From Formicarius rufipectus (Eukaryota > Chordata > Aves > Passeriformes > Formicariidae), in assembly GCA_013399695.1 (NCBI GenBank), contig VXAU01001254.1:992001-1056000 (forward strand): DNA of 64,000 nt. Direction: 5' to 3'. Each line of letters starts with the position of its first letter. The first letter of the stretch is position 1. The translations under genes and the position numbers were made by a program. The notes beneath the pieces were generated by a model that did not search any database, had not been told where the DNA came from, and saw nothing but the letters and a program-made list of their open reading frames with translations. Shown here piece after piece: positions 27,701 through 38,732 of this stretch.

Positions 27701-30700
27701 GTACAACTGGGACACTGAATGCCCATGTAGTCACACACTCAAAACCAGGTTCTCAAGCATTTTTAGTGCTGAGTGGTGATTTCCATCTCAGCACAGAGCT
27801 GCCAAAGGATGTGGGTTATGTGGCCAGGTCTTCCTGCAATGGTAAACAGTGATAAGACCTGCAGATGTAGCTGTCGAACCCGAGGATGGTGGAGCTGCTG
27901 CAGTACTAATCAGCAAGGAGAAACTCTGCTTTCTTCTCCCAGGAATGGCCAACTCCCGGCTCTTCCCACCCAAATTCCCATCAGTCTATCTGCCCATAAA
28001 TTTACAACTGTTTATCTTATCAAAGCTCATCCAGATATTAAGAGCTCAGAGGCACTATGGGAAAAACAGGAGCAGACAGGGCAGACAGCCTGTTTCTCCA
28101 TCAAGCTGCAGGAATTCACCACTGGCTGGTTCAAGGTTGGGCACCTCCATGCCCTGAAGCTAAACATGTTCAGTGCCATCCCAGCAAGCTAAAGCAAATG
28201 GATTTGTTCAAGGATCTCTGAGGCAAGGATCATCAGATCTAGAAGCAAAATTTAGGCAGAACTTTGTCTCTGAGCCTTCAAAAACTGGAAGCTGGAAAGG
28301 GTGACAAGGATGGGACCTTAGGAAAGCATATTGACCTCAACCCTCCCAGTAAGGGCTGTTGCAAAGGGTCTAGGAAAAAGTGAAACCTGCCCAATAGCAT
28401 TCAAAACAAATGCTGGCTCAGAGCTCAGCTTCCCTCCGAATTCCCCTCCCACTGTCCACCAGCAGCCAGCATAAAGACATCTCCACACCCACAGGTCCTG
28501 TCAGGCTGGAAGGTCAGGAGGACAACACCAGGTCCAAGATGGAACTCCAATGGCATAGCTCCACAGGTCCCACGTGGTGCTCTCACACAGACCTTCACCA
28601 GCTTTTCATACCCAAAGTCCATATTTTAGGTAGTTGCCCAGGGCGAGTCACAGCAATGCCTGGGGCTGATGTTGAGACCAGCTGTCCACCTGCAGGGGAG
28701 TGTGTGTGCACGGGGCAGTGTGTGTGTGCGTTTGCTTTTTTTGTAATTGCTTTCCTGTTTGAGTGGCTCGGACTGAAAGCACATGCAGGGTAGTACTGTA
28801 CTCTGACAGAGTACAAGAGGGAGCAGAGATTTGTGGGGAGTTGAATGGTGTGGTTGCAGTTGAGGATGTTAGCCACTGCAGGTTCCTCTGGCTACTGGGT
28901 CTCCTTGGCTTGTTCAGCTCCTTGCAGAGGGGAGCTGGCACTGCTGGAACAAACTGTGCTGCCTCCTGCAAATTCTACACATGTCCCATTGCCTGGCTGG
29001 TGCTGCTGCAGCCCCGGTTTGCTCATCAGCCAGCACACCACATCTCCTGACAGCTTGAGTCTTGCATTGTTGGTATCCTTTCTGCACAGGATCCAAGTTG
29101 CACAGAGACATTTCTCATACGGAGCCCTTTGACTTCCCTTCCCTTCCCTGTTCTCATGCACACTGCATGCTCCCTCAGAGCATCACACTCTCCTTCCAAT
29201 ACAATAAATGAAGAATCATCTCTGCTCTCCAGCTCACTAAAACTATAAGAGAAACAAAAACTACACAACCTACTGCTACCTCCTACACTGGGTGACCTCC
29301 TCTGAAGGACACGCTGGAAGAGTTTATCCATTCAGTGGCCGCCCACCTCCTGGGGATACAGGGCAACTCTTTCTTCCCACCTTTGCCCATGTAGGGCTTT
29401 GACTGAAATTCTGGCTTCCCAGTGGAAGTCATGGGTGATTGAGAACTGGAGGACAAAGCAAGTGTAGACTGCAGAAGAGACATTTAGGTATTGAACCCTA
29501 TTTATTGGATCTCTGTAAGTGACTTTACCAGGTAATTTACCGGAATAACATGGGCTACAAAACTGCAACAGAGCCAAAACTGGGATAGCCAGAATAAACC
29601 ACAACAGCCAGCCATGAAGCAAGGATCCCATCATCTAGAGATAAACATCAGGGATGGAGGACAACCTCACAGAGCAGCAACATGTATAGGGTGCATTTAG
29701 CAATACCTCCCACTACCCACAGCTGCTGGAAGGATTTTACTGCCAATGGGGCAGTTTGCATTTGAAGAAGGGAAAAATTAAAAGATCCATGTGAATCTCT
29801 CCTGCAGGGACAGAGTTAATTCCAGGCATGCTAAGCCCACTCTCTCCCCCTCCAAAACCTCTCTCACATATTAGAGATTCTCAGGAAACTGTAGAAAGCC
29901 AAGAAAGACTAGCGAAAGCATTCCTCATGAAAAGTGGGCCCTTGGGAGCAGATGGGCTTCATTACTGCCCTGTTCTCAGCATCACTAGGCAGATTTTTCT
30001 ACAACTATGGGTCACAGCTACATCATTTCATGTCTTCTTCAAACATGGTACATCTGAAGGCTTCTAGCCCGTGCTGGCCAACATCTTGGATGAGAAACAT
30101 TGCTGTACTTTGAGCATTGGCTCCTCAAAGAGGCAGCAGCTGCATCCTGGGCATCACAGCACTGTGACTGAGAATCTGAGATGGGCAAAACTGCCCCACA
30201 ACAAAAGCAAATAAAATAAAAATCCATGCCGTCTGAGGGTGTCTTAGATTTATCATCGCTGCCTGCACTTTCAGCCTTAGCCAGGGCAAAGGCAGCATAG
30301 GCCTTCTTATCTGGAAAGCTGAGGACATGTGTCAGCCAGCTGCAAGCATGACCCAGTCTCAGAGAGCATTTGCTGGCCGAACCACACTCACATCCCAAGG
30401 CAGAGTCTGAATTTCAGCCTGAAAATACCTTTAAACAATGGGGAGGAACTGAGGCCTAAAATAGGCTCTTTCCTGTTCTGAAAAAAAAAACAACAAAACA
30501 AATCAAAACAAAACATAAAAAACAACCTGTTTTGCAAGGGTCTGCTAATATTTAAGTGTGTATTTATCTCCATTCAGGCCAGGTCTAGGTGCACTTGTAG
30601 GTTCAGGGACTAAGGCTCTACAGGACCTCAGTTAATCACTTATCAACTCTGTAATCTCTACCAGCCTATAATTGCTACAATAATTTGTATTCCCCTGAAG

Positions 30701-33700
30701 GGACAAATCTTTAGGCATAAGGACAGAGCTGACTGAGATTTCACAAGAGCAATCACAGACTTGGAAGCATAGCTCAAAAAACTTGAAAGACAAGATTTGG
30801 AACAATGAGAAGCGAGAGTTTCTCCAGAATCTGCTGGTGCTGAGAGATGTTGGGCTGGGCAACTGAAACCACCTGAAAATTAGCAGCGTAGTGACAGTGG
30901 GTGTCTTCCATGTCCACCTTGGCATATCAGAGGGCTAAGAACCGCAAAAAAATTATAAGACATTTTCCTGAGGCCTGTGATACCCGATAGAGGTGTTAGT
31001 GTGGCTTCTGACATTGCCACTCATCCTCCTGTAACACTTCAGTCCTGCTCTCTCAGGCTGGTGAGGTGGTAGCTCCACTCCAGGAGAGGCTGGAGAAGGC
31101 TTTGCTTTATAATTGCCCAGAGGAGGTCAACTGATTGATGCAGGAGCAGATAAGGATGAAGAGACAAATCTTATTTTCTCACTCTGAAACATTTCCAAAG
31201 CAGTATCACACTGCTACAGTCCTGGTTCTGGTATATCCCATTGTGAAAGAGTCAGGACAAAGTCAGAGCATGTCTCACCTGCAAAGCCCCATGACGTTCA
31301 ACAGCTCATGCTGACAGCAGGTTGTGAAACAACGAGGAGTGCAGAAGCCAGCATTAAACAAGGGTTGCTTCAAAGACCTAAGAAACAACAGTTGGATGCT
31401 GCAGAAGAGCAGAACCAGAGCAGAAATAAAGGAATGCTTTGAGATTGAGGGCTTTTCCTTCTTCCTTATTGGAGAAAAACTGCCAACTCTCTGGATGTCA
31501 GTACAGTTTCCCTACTGACAGTTTCCCCAGAGACTTACCCATGGTGTGGCCCCACAGCAACCTCAGATGCAGATGAACACAGGGCCTTGACACCTGCCAC
31601 TCATCTCCCTTCACCTTCAGCTGTTCTCCCTTCCCTCTGTCCCACATCTGAACCATCAGAGTCATCCCAGCTCCCCCACTGATAAAATATGTATGGTGAT
31701 CCTGAGAAAAGCAGTGAACAAAACTCCAATGCTGACAAGGATTGGCAGCCTCCAGTATCTCCTGCTGTGCCAGTCTAGATGTGTTGCCTCCAGAGTGAGA
31801 TGAAACAGAGGTCTGGGAGCCCCACTGATTACTCTCACCTTTATGCAGAAAATGCACACCGTGCAGAAGTCAGCACAGCTAATGGTGAAAATTCCTGGAG
31901 AAAACAGCAGAGGAAGATCAACTCAGAGGATAGATGGCAATTATGCCAATGCCAGGCAGGATCTCCTGAATTACTGCAGGGTGACACCAATACAGCTAAG
32001 GTCTCCTGATGGTCCTCATCACTGCCTCATGAGGTTTGTCCAGGAGCTGAGCATACCTGCCAACACCACCAGTCCAGATGCAGGAGGACTGGAGCTGCTG
32101 AAAGGTGATGCTCCAGCCAAACCCTGGAACCACCCACTGTGGCAGTGTTTGGAAACTCCAACAGACAGCGTGCTCAGCACCACTTCAGCATCTTCCAGGA
32201 ATGCAGACATCCTGCCCTTAGCTGCGTGTCTGTGAGCCCCGAGTGACACAGCCAAAGGTCAGCAGGACAGACAGGTCATCACCGACTTGAACTGAGCAAG
32301 GGACAGTCCACAGATGCAGCTGCACCCAGAGCCAGGGGAGACCTGGGACTACAGCCCCTGTGTCTGCTCACTGGTACAGCCAACGGCAAGGAAAGGCAAA
32401 ACCAACCAGGGCCACAAAGTCAGGGCACACTCAAGCACGCAAGCCCACACACAGTTGCTCTCCATGTGGAGCACTGAAACTTGTCCCACGTCTCCTGAGC
32501 TCCAGCGAGGCTGGCAAACACACCAAGCCCGTTTCTGCCTCCAGGAGGTACAAGAGGAAATTCTGCCACTGACTCCAGTTCAAACAAATTCATCCCAGCA
32601 CCAAAATAGCCACTCAGCAGCATTGAGCAGCAGAGTTATTTCAGCACAGGCTGGTGTGTGGGTGTTCCTGAGGGAGAACAAGAAAGCCTTATTCCAGCAC
32701 AGCCATGGAGCTCAGTGCAAACCACTCCAGCCCACAACTGCCCGGATGGAGTTACAAGTGGGCATGTGAACGGAGGAGTTAATTCCTGCTCCCCATGCTG
32801 AGTGAGCCATTAGCACTCCCAAACTTGAAGGTTTCTGGTTACATTATCTTTCTTCCCATGTTATATTCCTTGTCCTGGTCACAGGATGGTTCCCTCTCTG
32901 TGTGTTGCTAGCAAGGATTAATTCAGCATGTTACATGTAATGGGCTGTGGGTGGCCCAGGAAAGGCAACCTGCTCAGTCCTGCTAATGATGGAGAGAGGA
33001 TCTGACTGCTCCTGGGGGAAACTCATAGCACTGCTGCTTTTTTCCTAGCATATTTCTTCATTACCATATAGAAACCAAATGACACCAGACAATTAGAACT
33101 CCAAATAACCTCAAGTCAGCCATCACTTTAAAGATGACAATTTTGTTTGCAAATTGTTTACCTATTGTAACTTGTATCTTCTAAAATTCCAGTAATTTGC
33201 CTCAGTTTGCTTTCCTTTGGGATAAAAAAATTGAAGGAACCCTTAGCTTGCCTCTTTGCTGTATATGGTAATGACTCTACTAGTGTGAGTTTTTCACTGA
33301 ACTGAAGAAGAAAGGAAAAACTGTAAACTGAGAAATAATAAGGGAAAACAAATGGCACAAAAAATGAAGGCTGGACCCAGGGAGAAAACTATGTGGTAAG
33401 AAAACAAGTAGATTTTAAAGTATATGAATATCATTTTAACTCACCTCTTTTGTGAACCTTAAGGGGCAAATCTGCAGATGGTGTCCACCATCCTCACAAA
33501 TGAACTCCCACTGAGTGACAAACATTACTTGGTTCCAGTAGTTGGAGATCCCTACCCCAGACCTACTGCCATCGATGGGAATTTTCAAAAATCACACTTG
33601 CCCCATATGAAGGAACAGACTTGCTGGGCACTGCATTTCGCAACATCTCAGCTGTCTGGCACTTCTCAAGGGAGCATTCCAGACCCAAATCCTGCCAAAA

Positions 33701-35631
33701 TCCTTGTGAAATGCCATCACCTGGTTTTCTCTGACCTTTCACAGCCTTCCTTTCATGGAATATGCTGAGTTGGAAGGATCATCAAGCCCAATCCTTAGTC
33801 CTGCACAGGACCACCCCCAAGAGTCACACCATGTGCTTGAGACTTATCATCTAAACACTTCTTGAACTGTCAGTCTTGGTGCTGTGCCCAACCACCCTCT
33901 GGGTGAAGAATTTTTTTCTAATATCCAACCTAAACACCCCTGAGACACCTTCAGGCCATTCCCTTGGGTCATGTCACTGGTCAACACAGAGAAAAGATCT
34001 GAGTCTGCCTTTCTTCTTCCTCTTACTGCAGACTGCAATGAGGTCTTCCCTCAGTCTCCTCTTCTCCAGGCTGAACAGACCCAGTGACCTCAGCTAGTCC
34101 TCATATGGCTTCCCCTTAAGGCCCTTCACCATCCTCACGTTACCCTCCTTTGGACACTCTCTAATGGCTTAATATCTTTCATTGTGGTGCCCGAAACTGC
34201 TGCAATATCCAAGGTGAAGCCACCTCAGTGCAGAGCAGAGCAGGACAATCCCCTCCTTCGCCTGGCTGGCCCAGGACAGGGTTGGCCCTCCTGGCTGCTA
34301 GGGCACTGCTGACTCAGATTCAACTTGTCTCATAGGAACTCTGTGAAACAGTGTTGAGATCAGGCAAGGGATTAAAATCAACTAAGCACAGAAAGTTCTG
34401 CTGACTCGGACCTGCAGAAGTCTTTTTTTGAAAACCAGAGCCCTGAAAAGAGCCACATTTTCCAGTCAGATGCTAGAAAGAGTATCCAGTGTAAAACACA
34501 ATCATGTCTCCATTAGGAGCACTGAAAATTAAAGATGATTCAGTGCTGCACTTTTTACTGAGCAGTCTCCATACTAAAATAAGATGCATAAATAATTTCT
34601 TTTTAAAAATGTTCCTAAGGAATACAATACTGATTGTAGTCTTCTGGGATTTCTGAATTCATTTCACAAACTTCACATGCTTGTCTAGAAATAACAAATG
34701 CTTGCTGAAACCCAACTCCTTTTCAATCTTACTCAGCCAACAAGTTATGCCTTTTTTTTAAAATTATTTTTAGGAAAACCCCCCCCACATTAAATTGATG
34801 GGAGCAGGCCCTATAAAAGGAAAACCGCATTTCATTTAGTCCACACTGATAAAATTCCATTAACGTTTCAGTCAAATCAGTCTTCTGAATTTTAAGATGT
34901 AACTTTAAAGGCCCCATTGATGGATTGCTGCTGTAATCAGAAAACATTAGTACACTGTTAAAACGGCAAGAATTACCCAATAACGTCTCTTAGGAAAGAG
35001 GAGCTAATTTCCCCAAAAGAGCAGAAAGCGGGCAGGGAAATAAATTACCCCTCCAGAATAAAACTGTTTACATTTTAGTTCTGAATTGTTTCCCAGTGTG
35101 GAAGAAATTTTTCAGAGCAGACGCCAGAGAAGTCCCTTGAGCCATTCTGACCGGTTCCCCAGGAATTTTGGTGACCGCGGGTGTAAGCGGGCACTCGCGG
35201 GGCAGAGTAGCTCCCCTTCCCCGTCCCAGCCGCGGCACAGCCTCGGGACGGCTGCATTTTCATGCTCCGCAGGGACAGAGAACGGGACAGTCACCCGAAA
35301 GGAGGCGGCTTTAGAAACGAGACCGGAGTTTCACTGCGGAACAGCATCGCCGGGACGGTACCGCCGGTCGCGCACCGCAGCCCAGGGCAGCGGAGAAGTT
35401 CAGTGGTCCCAGCCGAGGGATGTGCACCCCCCGGCGAGTTCACCCGAACCTCATCTCGCCTGCCGACCCCGCCGACCCCCCAGCGCTTTCGGCAGCAAAG
35501 CGCTGCCCTGCCCAGATCCGCCCGCAGAGCACGGCGGAGAGCGCGGCGCCCTCGGACCCACCTGGGCTGAGGCTGCTCTGGAAGTAGAAGAGGACGAGCA
35601 GGAACGAGCCGAGGCCGGCGGCCAGCACCAT
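6855..35631 (-). CDS. CHST13: Carbohydrate sulfotransferase 13-like gene (chondroitin 4-O-sulfotransferase 3), three coding exons
   Basis: The coding sequence is complement(join(6855..7700,11102..11184,35562..35631)): 999 nt, 332 residues plus TGA. By family knowledge it is a Golgi type II membrane enzyme that moves sulfate from PAPS to the 4-hydroxyl of GalNAc in chondroitin chains. Seen in the sequence: a short N-terminal signal anchor (about residues 2-18); the 5'-phosphosulfate-binding motif [12 protein letters not shown] at 102-113; the 3'-phosphate-binding motif [15 protein letters not shown] at 164-178 (Arg166, Ser174); a conserved EEPFNEHW block at 232-239; and two N-glycosylation sequons, N301-I-S and N322-Y-S. 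The C-terminal stretch from [10 protein letters not shown] to PSYLRIR fits CHST13 better than its close paralogue CHST11. Length is close to the usual 340-350 residues. The joined reading frame is unbroken. Paralogue assignment rests on remembered sequences, so it is less certain than the family assignment. Confidence 0.92.
9731..9758. repeat. (GACA)7 microsatellite
   Basis: Seven perfect GACA tetranucleotide units within CHST13 intron 2. Confidence 0.97.
10681..10742. repeat. Alternating TA/CA/TG tract
   Basis: A (TA)7-8 run at 10681-10695 continues into mixed TA, CA and TG dinucleotides. About 62 bp is almost wholly alternating purine-pyrimidine, a composition known to favour Z-DNA or cruciform extrusion. 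It lies in CHST13 intron 2, about 360 bp from exon 2. Confidence 0.88.
11102..11184 (-). CDS. CHST13: CHST13 coding exon 2 (stem region)
   Basis: This 83-nt exon is too short to show up as a long open frame; I found it from its splice sites and the expected RSPLQ-x-LY motif. A pyrimidine-rich tract ending TTTTCCAG precedes it, and CAG followed by GTAAGG closes it. Its first two bases (CC) complete an Ala codon with the G left by exon 1. The next 27 codons include [15 protein letters not shown], the motif typical of this exon in CHST11 and CHST13. It ends in phase 0 and joins directly to FEQSTLQ of exon 3. It encodes part of the stem between the membrane anchor and the catalytic domain. Confidence 0.88.
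28698..28731. repeat. Short GT-rich run
   Basis: Two short (GT)n runs separated by CACGGGGCA, inside CHST13 intron 1. Confidence 0.65.
30481..30528. repeat. A/C-rich simple tract in intron 1
   Basis: Ten A residues followed by CAACAAAACAAAT/CAAAACAAAACA words with no G. It resembles the A/C tracts at 4.9 kb and 38.6-40.1 kb. Confidence 0.65.
33754..34331 (-). mobile_element. CR1-type LINE fragment, antisense (3' portion)
   Basis: The plus strand reads as the reverse complement of the 3' part of avian CR1. It has the near-terminal GAGTTGGAAGGATCATCAAG, then CCCAACCACCCTCTGGGTGA, CTAATATCCAACCTAAACAC, CAGGCCATTCCCTTGGGTC, the block CTCCTCTTCTCCAGGCTGAA, TTTGGACACTCTCTAATGGC, and ACAGGGTTGGCCCTCCTGGC. 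The element is therefore on the minus strand, the same as CHST13, and lies in intron 1 about 1.2 kb from exon 1. It carries many small indels and substitutions and no open reverse-transcriptase frame. CR1 copies are normally 5'-truncated, as here. The terminal octamer repeats of young CR1 copies are not evident, which points to an old insertion. Confidence 0.92.
35562..35631 (-). CDS. CHST13: CHST13 coding exon 1 (signal anchor)
   Basis: This exon encodes 23 residues and the first base of codon 24. They form a hydrophobic signal anchor beginning [18 protein letters not shown], which would hold the enzyme in the Golgi membrane with its catalytic domain in the lumen. The exon ends at CAG followed by GTGGGT, a good donor, and leaves a single G (phase 1). 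The ATG at 35631-35629 is the only in-frame ATG before an upstream in-frame TGA at 35722-35724, so I chose it as the start. Its context has G at +4 but C at -3, so it is not an ideal Kozak site. The anchor resembles that of CHST11 more than human CHST13 as I remember it. Confidence 0.85.
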
Positions 35632-35639
35632 TCGCGGCG

Positions 35640-35640
35640 N
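35640..35640. other. Ambiguous base (N) in CHST13 5' leader
   Basis: A single N within a run of GC-rich sequence, 9 nt upstream of the CHST13 ATG. It probably marks a consensus uncertainty in a hard-to-read GC tract. Confidence 0.95.
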
Positions 35641-37532
35641 GGCGGGGCGGGTTCCCTCGCCCGGTGCCGTGTCCGCTCCCTGCCGGCGCTCGGGAGTGCG
35701 CACTTCCCTGCAGAGCTCCCGTCACGGCTCTAAAACTCCCCGAGGGGAAGGGAAGAGTCGCTGCTGTGCTGGCAGGCTCGGGAGTTTTCCTGATGACTTT
35801 TCTCAGTGCGGTCAGTTCTTCGTTAGCATCGCAAAGTTTCGTGGCCTTAAAATACACTTCCTCGTCGTTTTTGACATTGTTTTTTGCTACCCTCCACCCT
35901 GCAGACTTTTACTGAAAGCAGTAATGGTTCTGACTAATTCTACCTCAAGCCATACATTTCTATAGAAGGACATAATTTTCTGCTACTCTGGGCATGTTTT
36001 TGGAAAGCAGGAGCACAAAGTTCTCTTACTTCATCCGCTATCCCCCAGGCTCTGGAATCACAGGCAGAACCAGCCCTGAGCTTATGTTGCCCCAGTTTTC
36101 TATTAGCAGCAGTGCTCTTCACCCAGCTCTGTAAAACACTGGAGAACTACTTAAAGGCCACCTGCCAAATTAGAGCCAGGCTGAGAGCTGAATTCCCACT
36201 GACAGCACTCATTCACTGCTTCTCTTTAGCCCCCAAACACTTTTGGAGAAAGAAGACAGCTCAAGGAGGAGCCCTTGGGAATGACAAAGAAAGTTCGAGT
36301 GTGTGCACATTCTGAACATTCTGCCTTCGTTTAGAGCAAAGAGTAAACCAGGAGGAGAAATTCATTGTAGTGAAGGAAGCTGGAATGAAGTAAGAACATG
36401 AGCAATTTCTTGCAGGCCAAATTGAGCTATGACCATGGAATTCCACAGCTCTTTCAAGTCCCTACTAAATGGCCTAGAGAGGGACAATAGAAATGAGACC
36501 ACAAGACCTCCTTGTATGGCATACCAGTGAGTGCAGTTACCAGCTGGAAAGATAACCCCAGCATCAGAGTCCTGTGCCTGTTTGATATGTGCAGGGAGAG
36601 ACTGTGACCCCTGCTACAGGCAAGTGAGACAGTGCTAGGGGAGAGCTGCTGGCTGGAAATGGCTCTGCACATGCACCTTGCTCTCTGTTGCAAGAGGTGC
36701 AGTAATTTTGACCCCTTGGCAAGTGTGCAAAGACTTGGGCTCTGCCTCACAAGCAAAGATGGGCTGAGAGACCCCAGGGGCAAAGGGGCTGGCCAAGTCC
36801 AGGTGGGGAGGAGAGACTGGTGAGTGTGAACAAATTTGGGTAACTGCTTACAGTATTACCCTTGTAATTGCACTACAAAATGAAACTTCCCTTTATTTTT
36901 GTTTCTGAGGAAACGTCCTGGAATCTCAAAGCGGGAATAAAGACTTAGTTTTGTCAGCATTAAAAGAAGCAGAGAGGGTGTCTTCAAAAGGGATGTCTGG
37001 TGCTGATGTCCTTGGGGGACAGAGTGAGTTTCAGAGACTGAAGGCATATCCAGCCTGTGCAGTGGAAATCCCCTTCTAGTAGTTTTTCAGGAGTTGGATG
37101 CTGTATGCAAGACTGTTGGTGAATTTTTCATTGTCTGCATCCACCAGTACTGAAACACCAGGAAATCTAGCCCAAGACTCTTAGAGGAGCTAATGAAAGT
37201 AATCATCCCTTTAGCCCGGCCTCCTTGGGTTCAGCAGGGGAAATAAAAACAGTAGAATTAACCAAACTTCACCTAGAGTTAAAATTCCCTTAAAAGAAAA
37301 TAGGGTAAAACATCCCAGTTGAAACTCAGACACTGACCTGTTGAATCCTGCTGCCTGCTGTCTGTATTTCATACCCGGGGGCAGGGCTAGGGCCATCTGT
37401 GATCACATCAGATATGCAAGCCTGGTCCTCCAGCAGTCCGAGATGAACGTGCTGTTCAGATCCATGGGTTTAGAAGGGGAAGCACACCATGAGGATTTCA
37501 GAGGATTCCTTTGTGGACTCAGCTGCAAATTA

Positions 37533-37585
37533 AGAAGGACAAACACATTTTCTGCCAAACCCCTTTTAGAAGGACAAACACATTT
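37533..37585 (+). repeat. 18-bp direct repeat pair
   Basis: AGAAGGACAAACACATTT occurs at 37533-37550 and again at 37568-37585, separated by 17 bp. It is a local duplication of unknown meaning. Confidence 0.85.
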
Positions 37586-38606
37586 GCAAGGGGGAAGAGG
37601 TGCATTATGGTAAGGACTGACTGGTGACAAGAACACCAGCTGCTGGGAGGTCAGGTCTTTGTTGTTGCCTGTTTATGTGTGTCTGATAAACCTCCCTGGT
37701 CACACATGCTGCTGTCTCATACATCCTCTTTCCCCTGCAGCCCCATCATACAGAAAAAAAAAAAAAAGAGCAACCCCAGCCCGTTAAGACAGACAACAGT
37801 GGCTGGTCCTTACCTGAGAAGAAAGGTGACCCCAGATGTGTAGAGGGGTAGAAGATTAAGGTCTCAGAGTCTCAAATTATTATCCCAAGCCTATTTCTAA
37901 GGGAATCATCAGATTCAGCAAGCATTGGAGAAGGCTCCTCTCTCCCCTCCTGTCACTACAGGTGGCTGGAGAACAACAGATGCACAAAGCATACACAAAA
38001 ATAAAACTGCTCAGCAGCACATGTGAAGTGAGTGTGACAAGCATTGATCCTGGCTCTCTTAATCTACCCGTTTGCCAGGTTAATTGGAAGCACTGAGAAA
38101 TGAGTATCTGCTACAGAATGGCAATGGCTCCTTCCCTGACAGCCTGTGAACTAACTCCCTGTCTGCAGTGCCTTGCACCGTGGGGTTCAGACCATGGCTG
38201 GAGCTACTTATGACAGTAAAGCCAATACCGATAACCAAAACTAGCGGTCAAAAGGGACTTGTAACATGGTGTGAAGGAAACTTACTTGTTACTGCTGAGA
38301 CCTGAACTGCATCTGACTTGTAGGTGAAGAGAGACTGCTGTTTGCCTGCAGAAAGATGCTGTGCCTTTGATGCAGTGCATGCTTGATTCCCTTCCTGCTC
38401 GTTAGTAGTGCTCATTACTGTCTTCTCAGCAGGCTTCTCCCACATGCCTTGCTTTTTTCCCAGGACCTTGGTGCCACTGAGTGAGATTAACCCCAAGCTT
38501 TGGTCTGCTGACCATGTTGAATAGAAATTAAACAGCGTCCAGTTTCAGCTGAAAACTGAGGAATCTGTTGAACTTCTCCCCAAGTCCTGGTTGTCCAGCT
38601 GGGGGG

Positions 38607-38732
38607 AAAAAAAAACAACAAACGACAACCAACCAAACAAACAAAAAACAAAACCCCAAACAAACAAAAACAAACAAACAAAACCCAAACAAACAAAAAC
38701 GACAAAACAAACAAACAAAACAAAACAAACAC
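38607..38732. repeat. A/C-only simple tract (AAAC/CAAA words), 126 bp
   Basis: After a G-run and an A-run, about 126 bp is made almost only of A and C on the plus strand, with two G and no T. It consists of CAAA, CAAAA and CCAAA words. The opposite strand gives a Phe/Leu/Val/Cys-rich open frame that is a by-product of the repeat. Confidence 0.9.

Larger units (their letters stand above)
11185..35561 (-). other. CHST13: CHST13 intron 1
   Basis: A 24.4-kb intron with GT-AG ends (donor GTGGGT, acceptor CCTTTTCCAG). It is mostly non-repetitive sequence of ordinary composition, with an antisense CR1 fragment at 33754-34331, an A/C-rich tract near 30480-30530 and a short GT-rich run near 28698-28731. 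Open frames of up to about 236 codons occur on both strands. None has a recognisable domain, so I treat them as chance. Alternative 5' exons or enhancers could lie here but cannot be recognised by reading. Confidence 0.82.
35150..35770. promoter_or_regulatory. CHST13: CpG island covering CHST13 exon 1 (probable promoter region)
   Basis: CpG dinucleotides are dense through about 600 bp around exon 1, in contrast to the CpG-poor sequence on both sides. A GC box (GGCGGGGCGG) lies at 35641-35650, just upstream of the start codon, and no clear TATA box is seen. This is the usual look of a CpG-island promoter with dispersed initiation. The transcription start itself cannot be placed from sequence. 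The island may also fire in the plus direction, but no plus-strand gene is recognised beyond it. Confidence 0.75.

Noticed and set aside
35086..35733. 215-codon plus-strand frame across the CpG island
   Set aside because: GC-rich sequence has few stop codons. The frame overlaps CHST13 exon 1 on the opposite strand and is made of Arg/Pro/Ala-rich low-complexity sequence.
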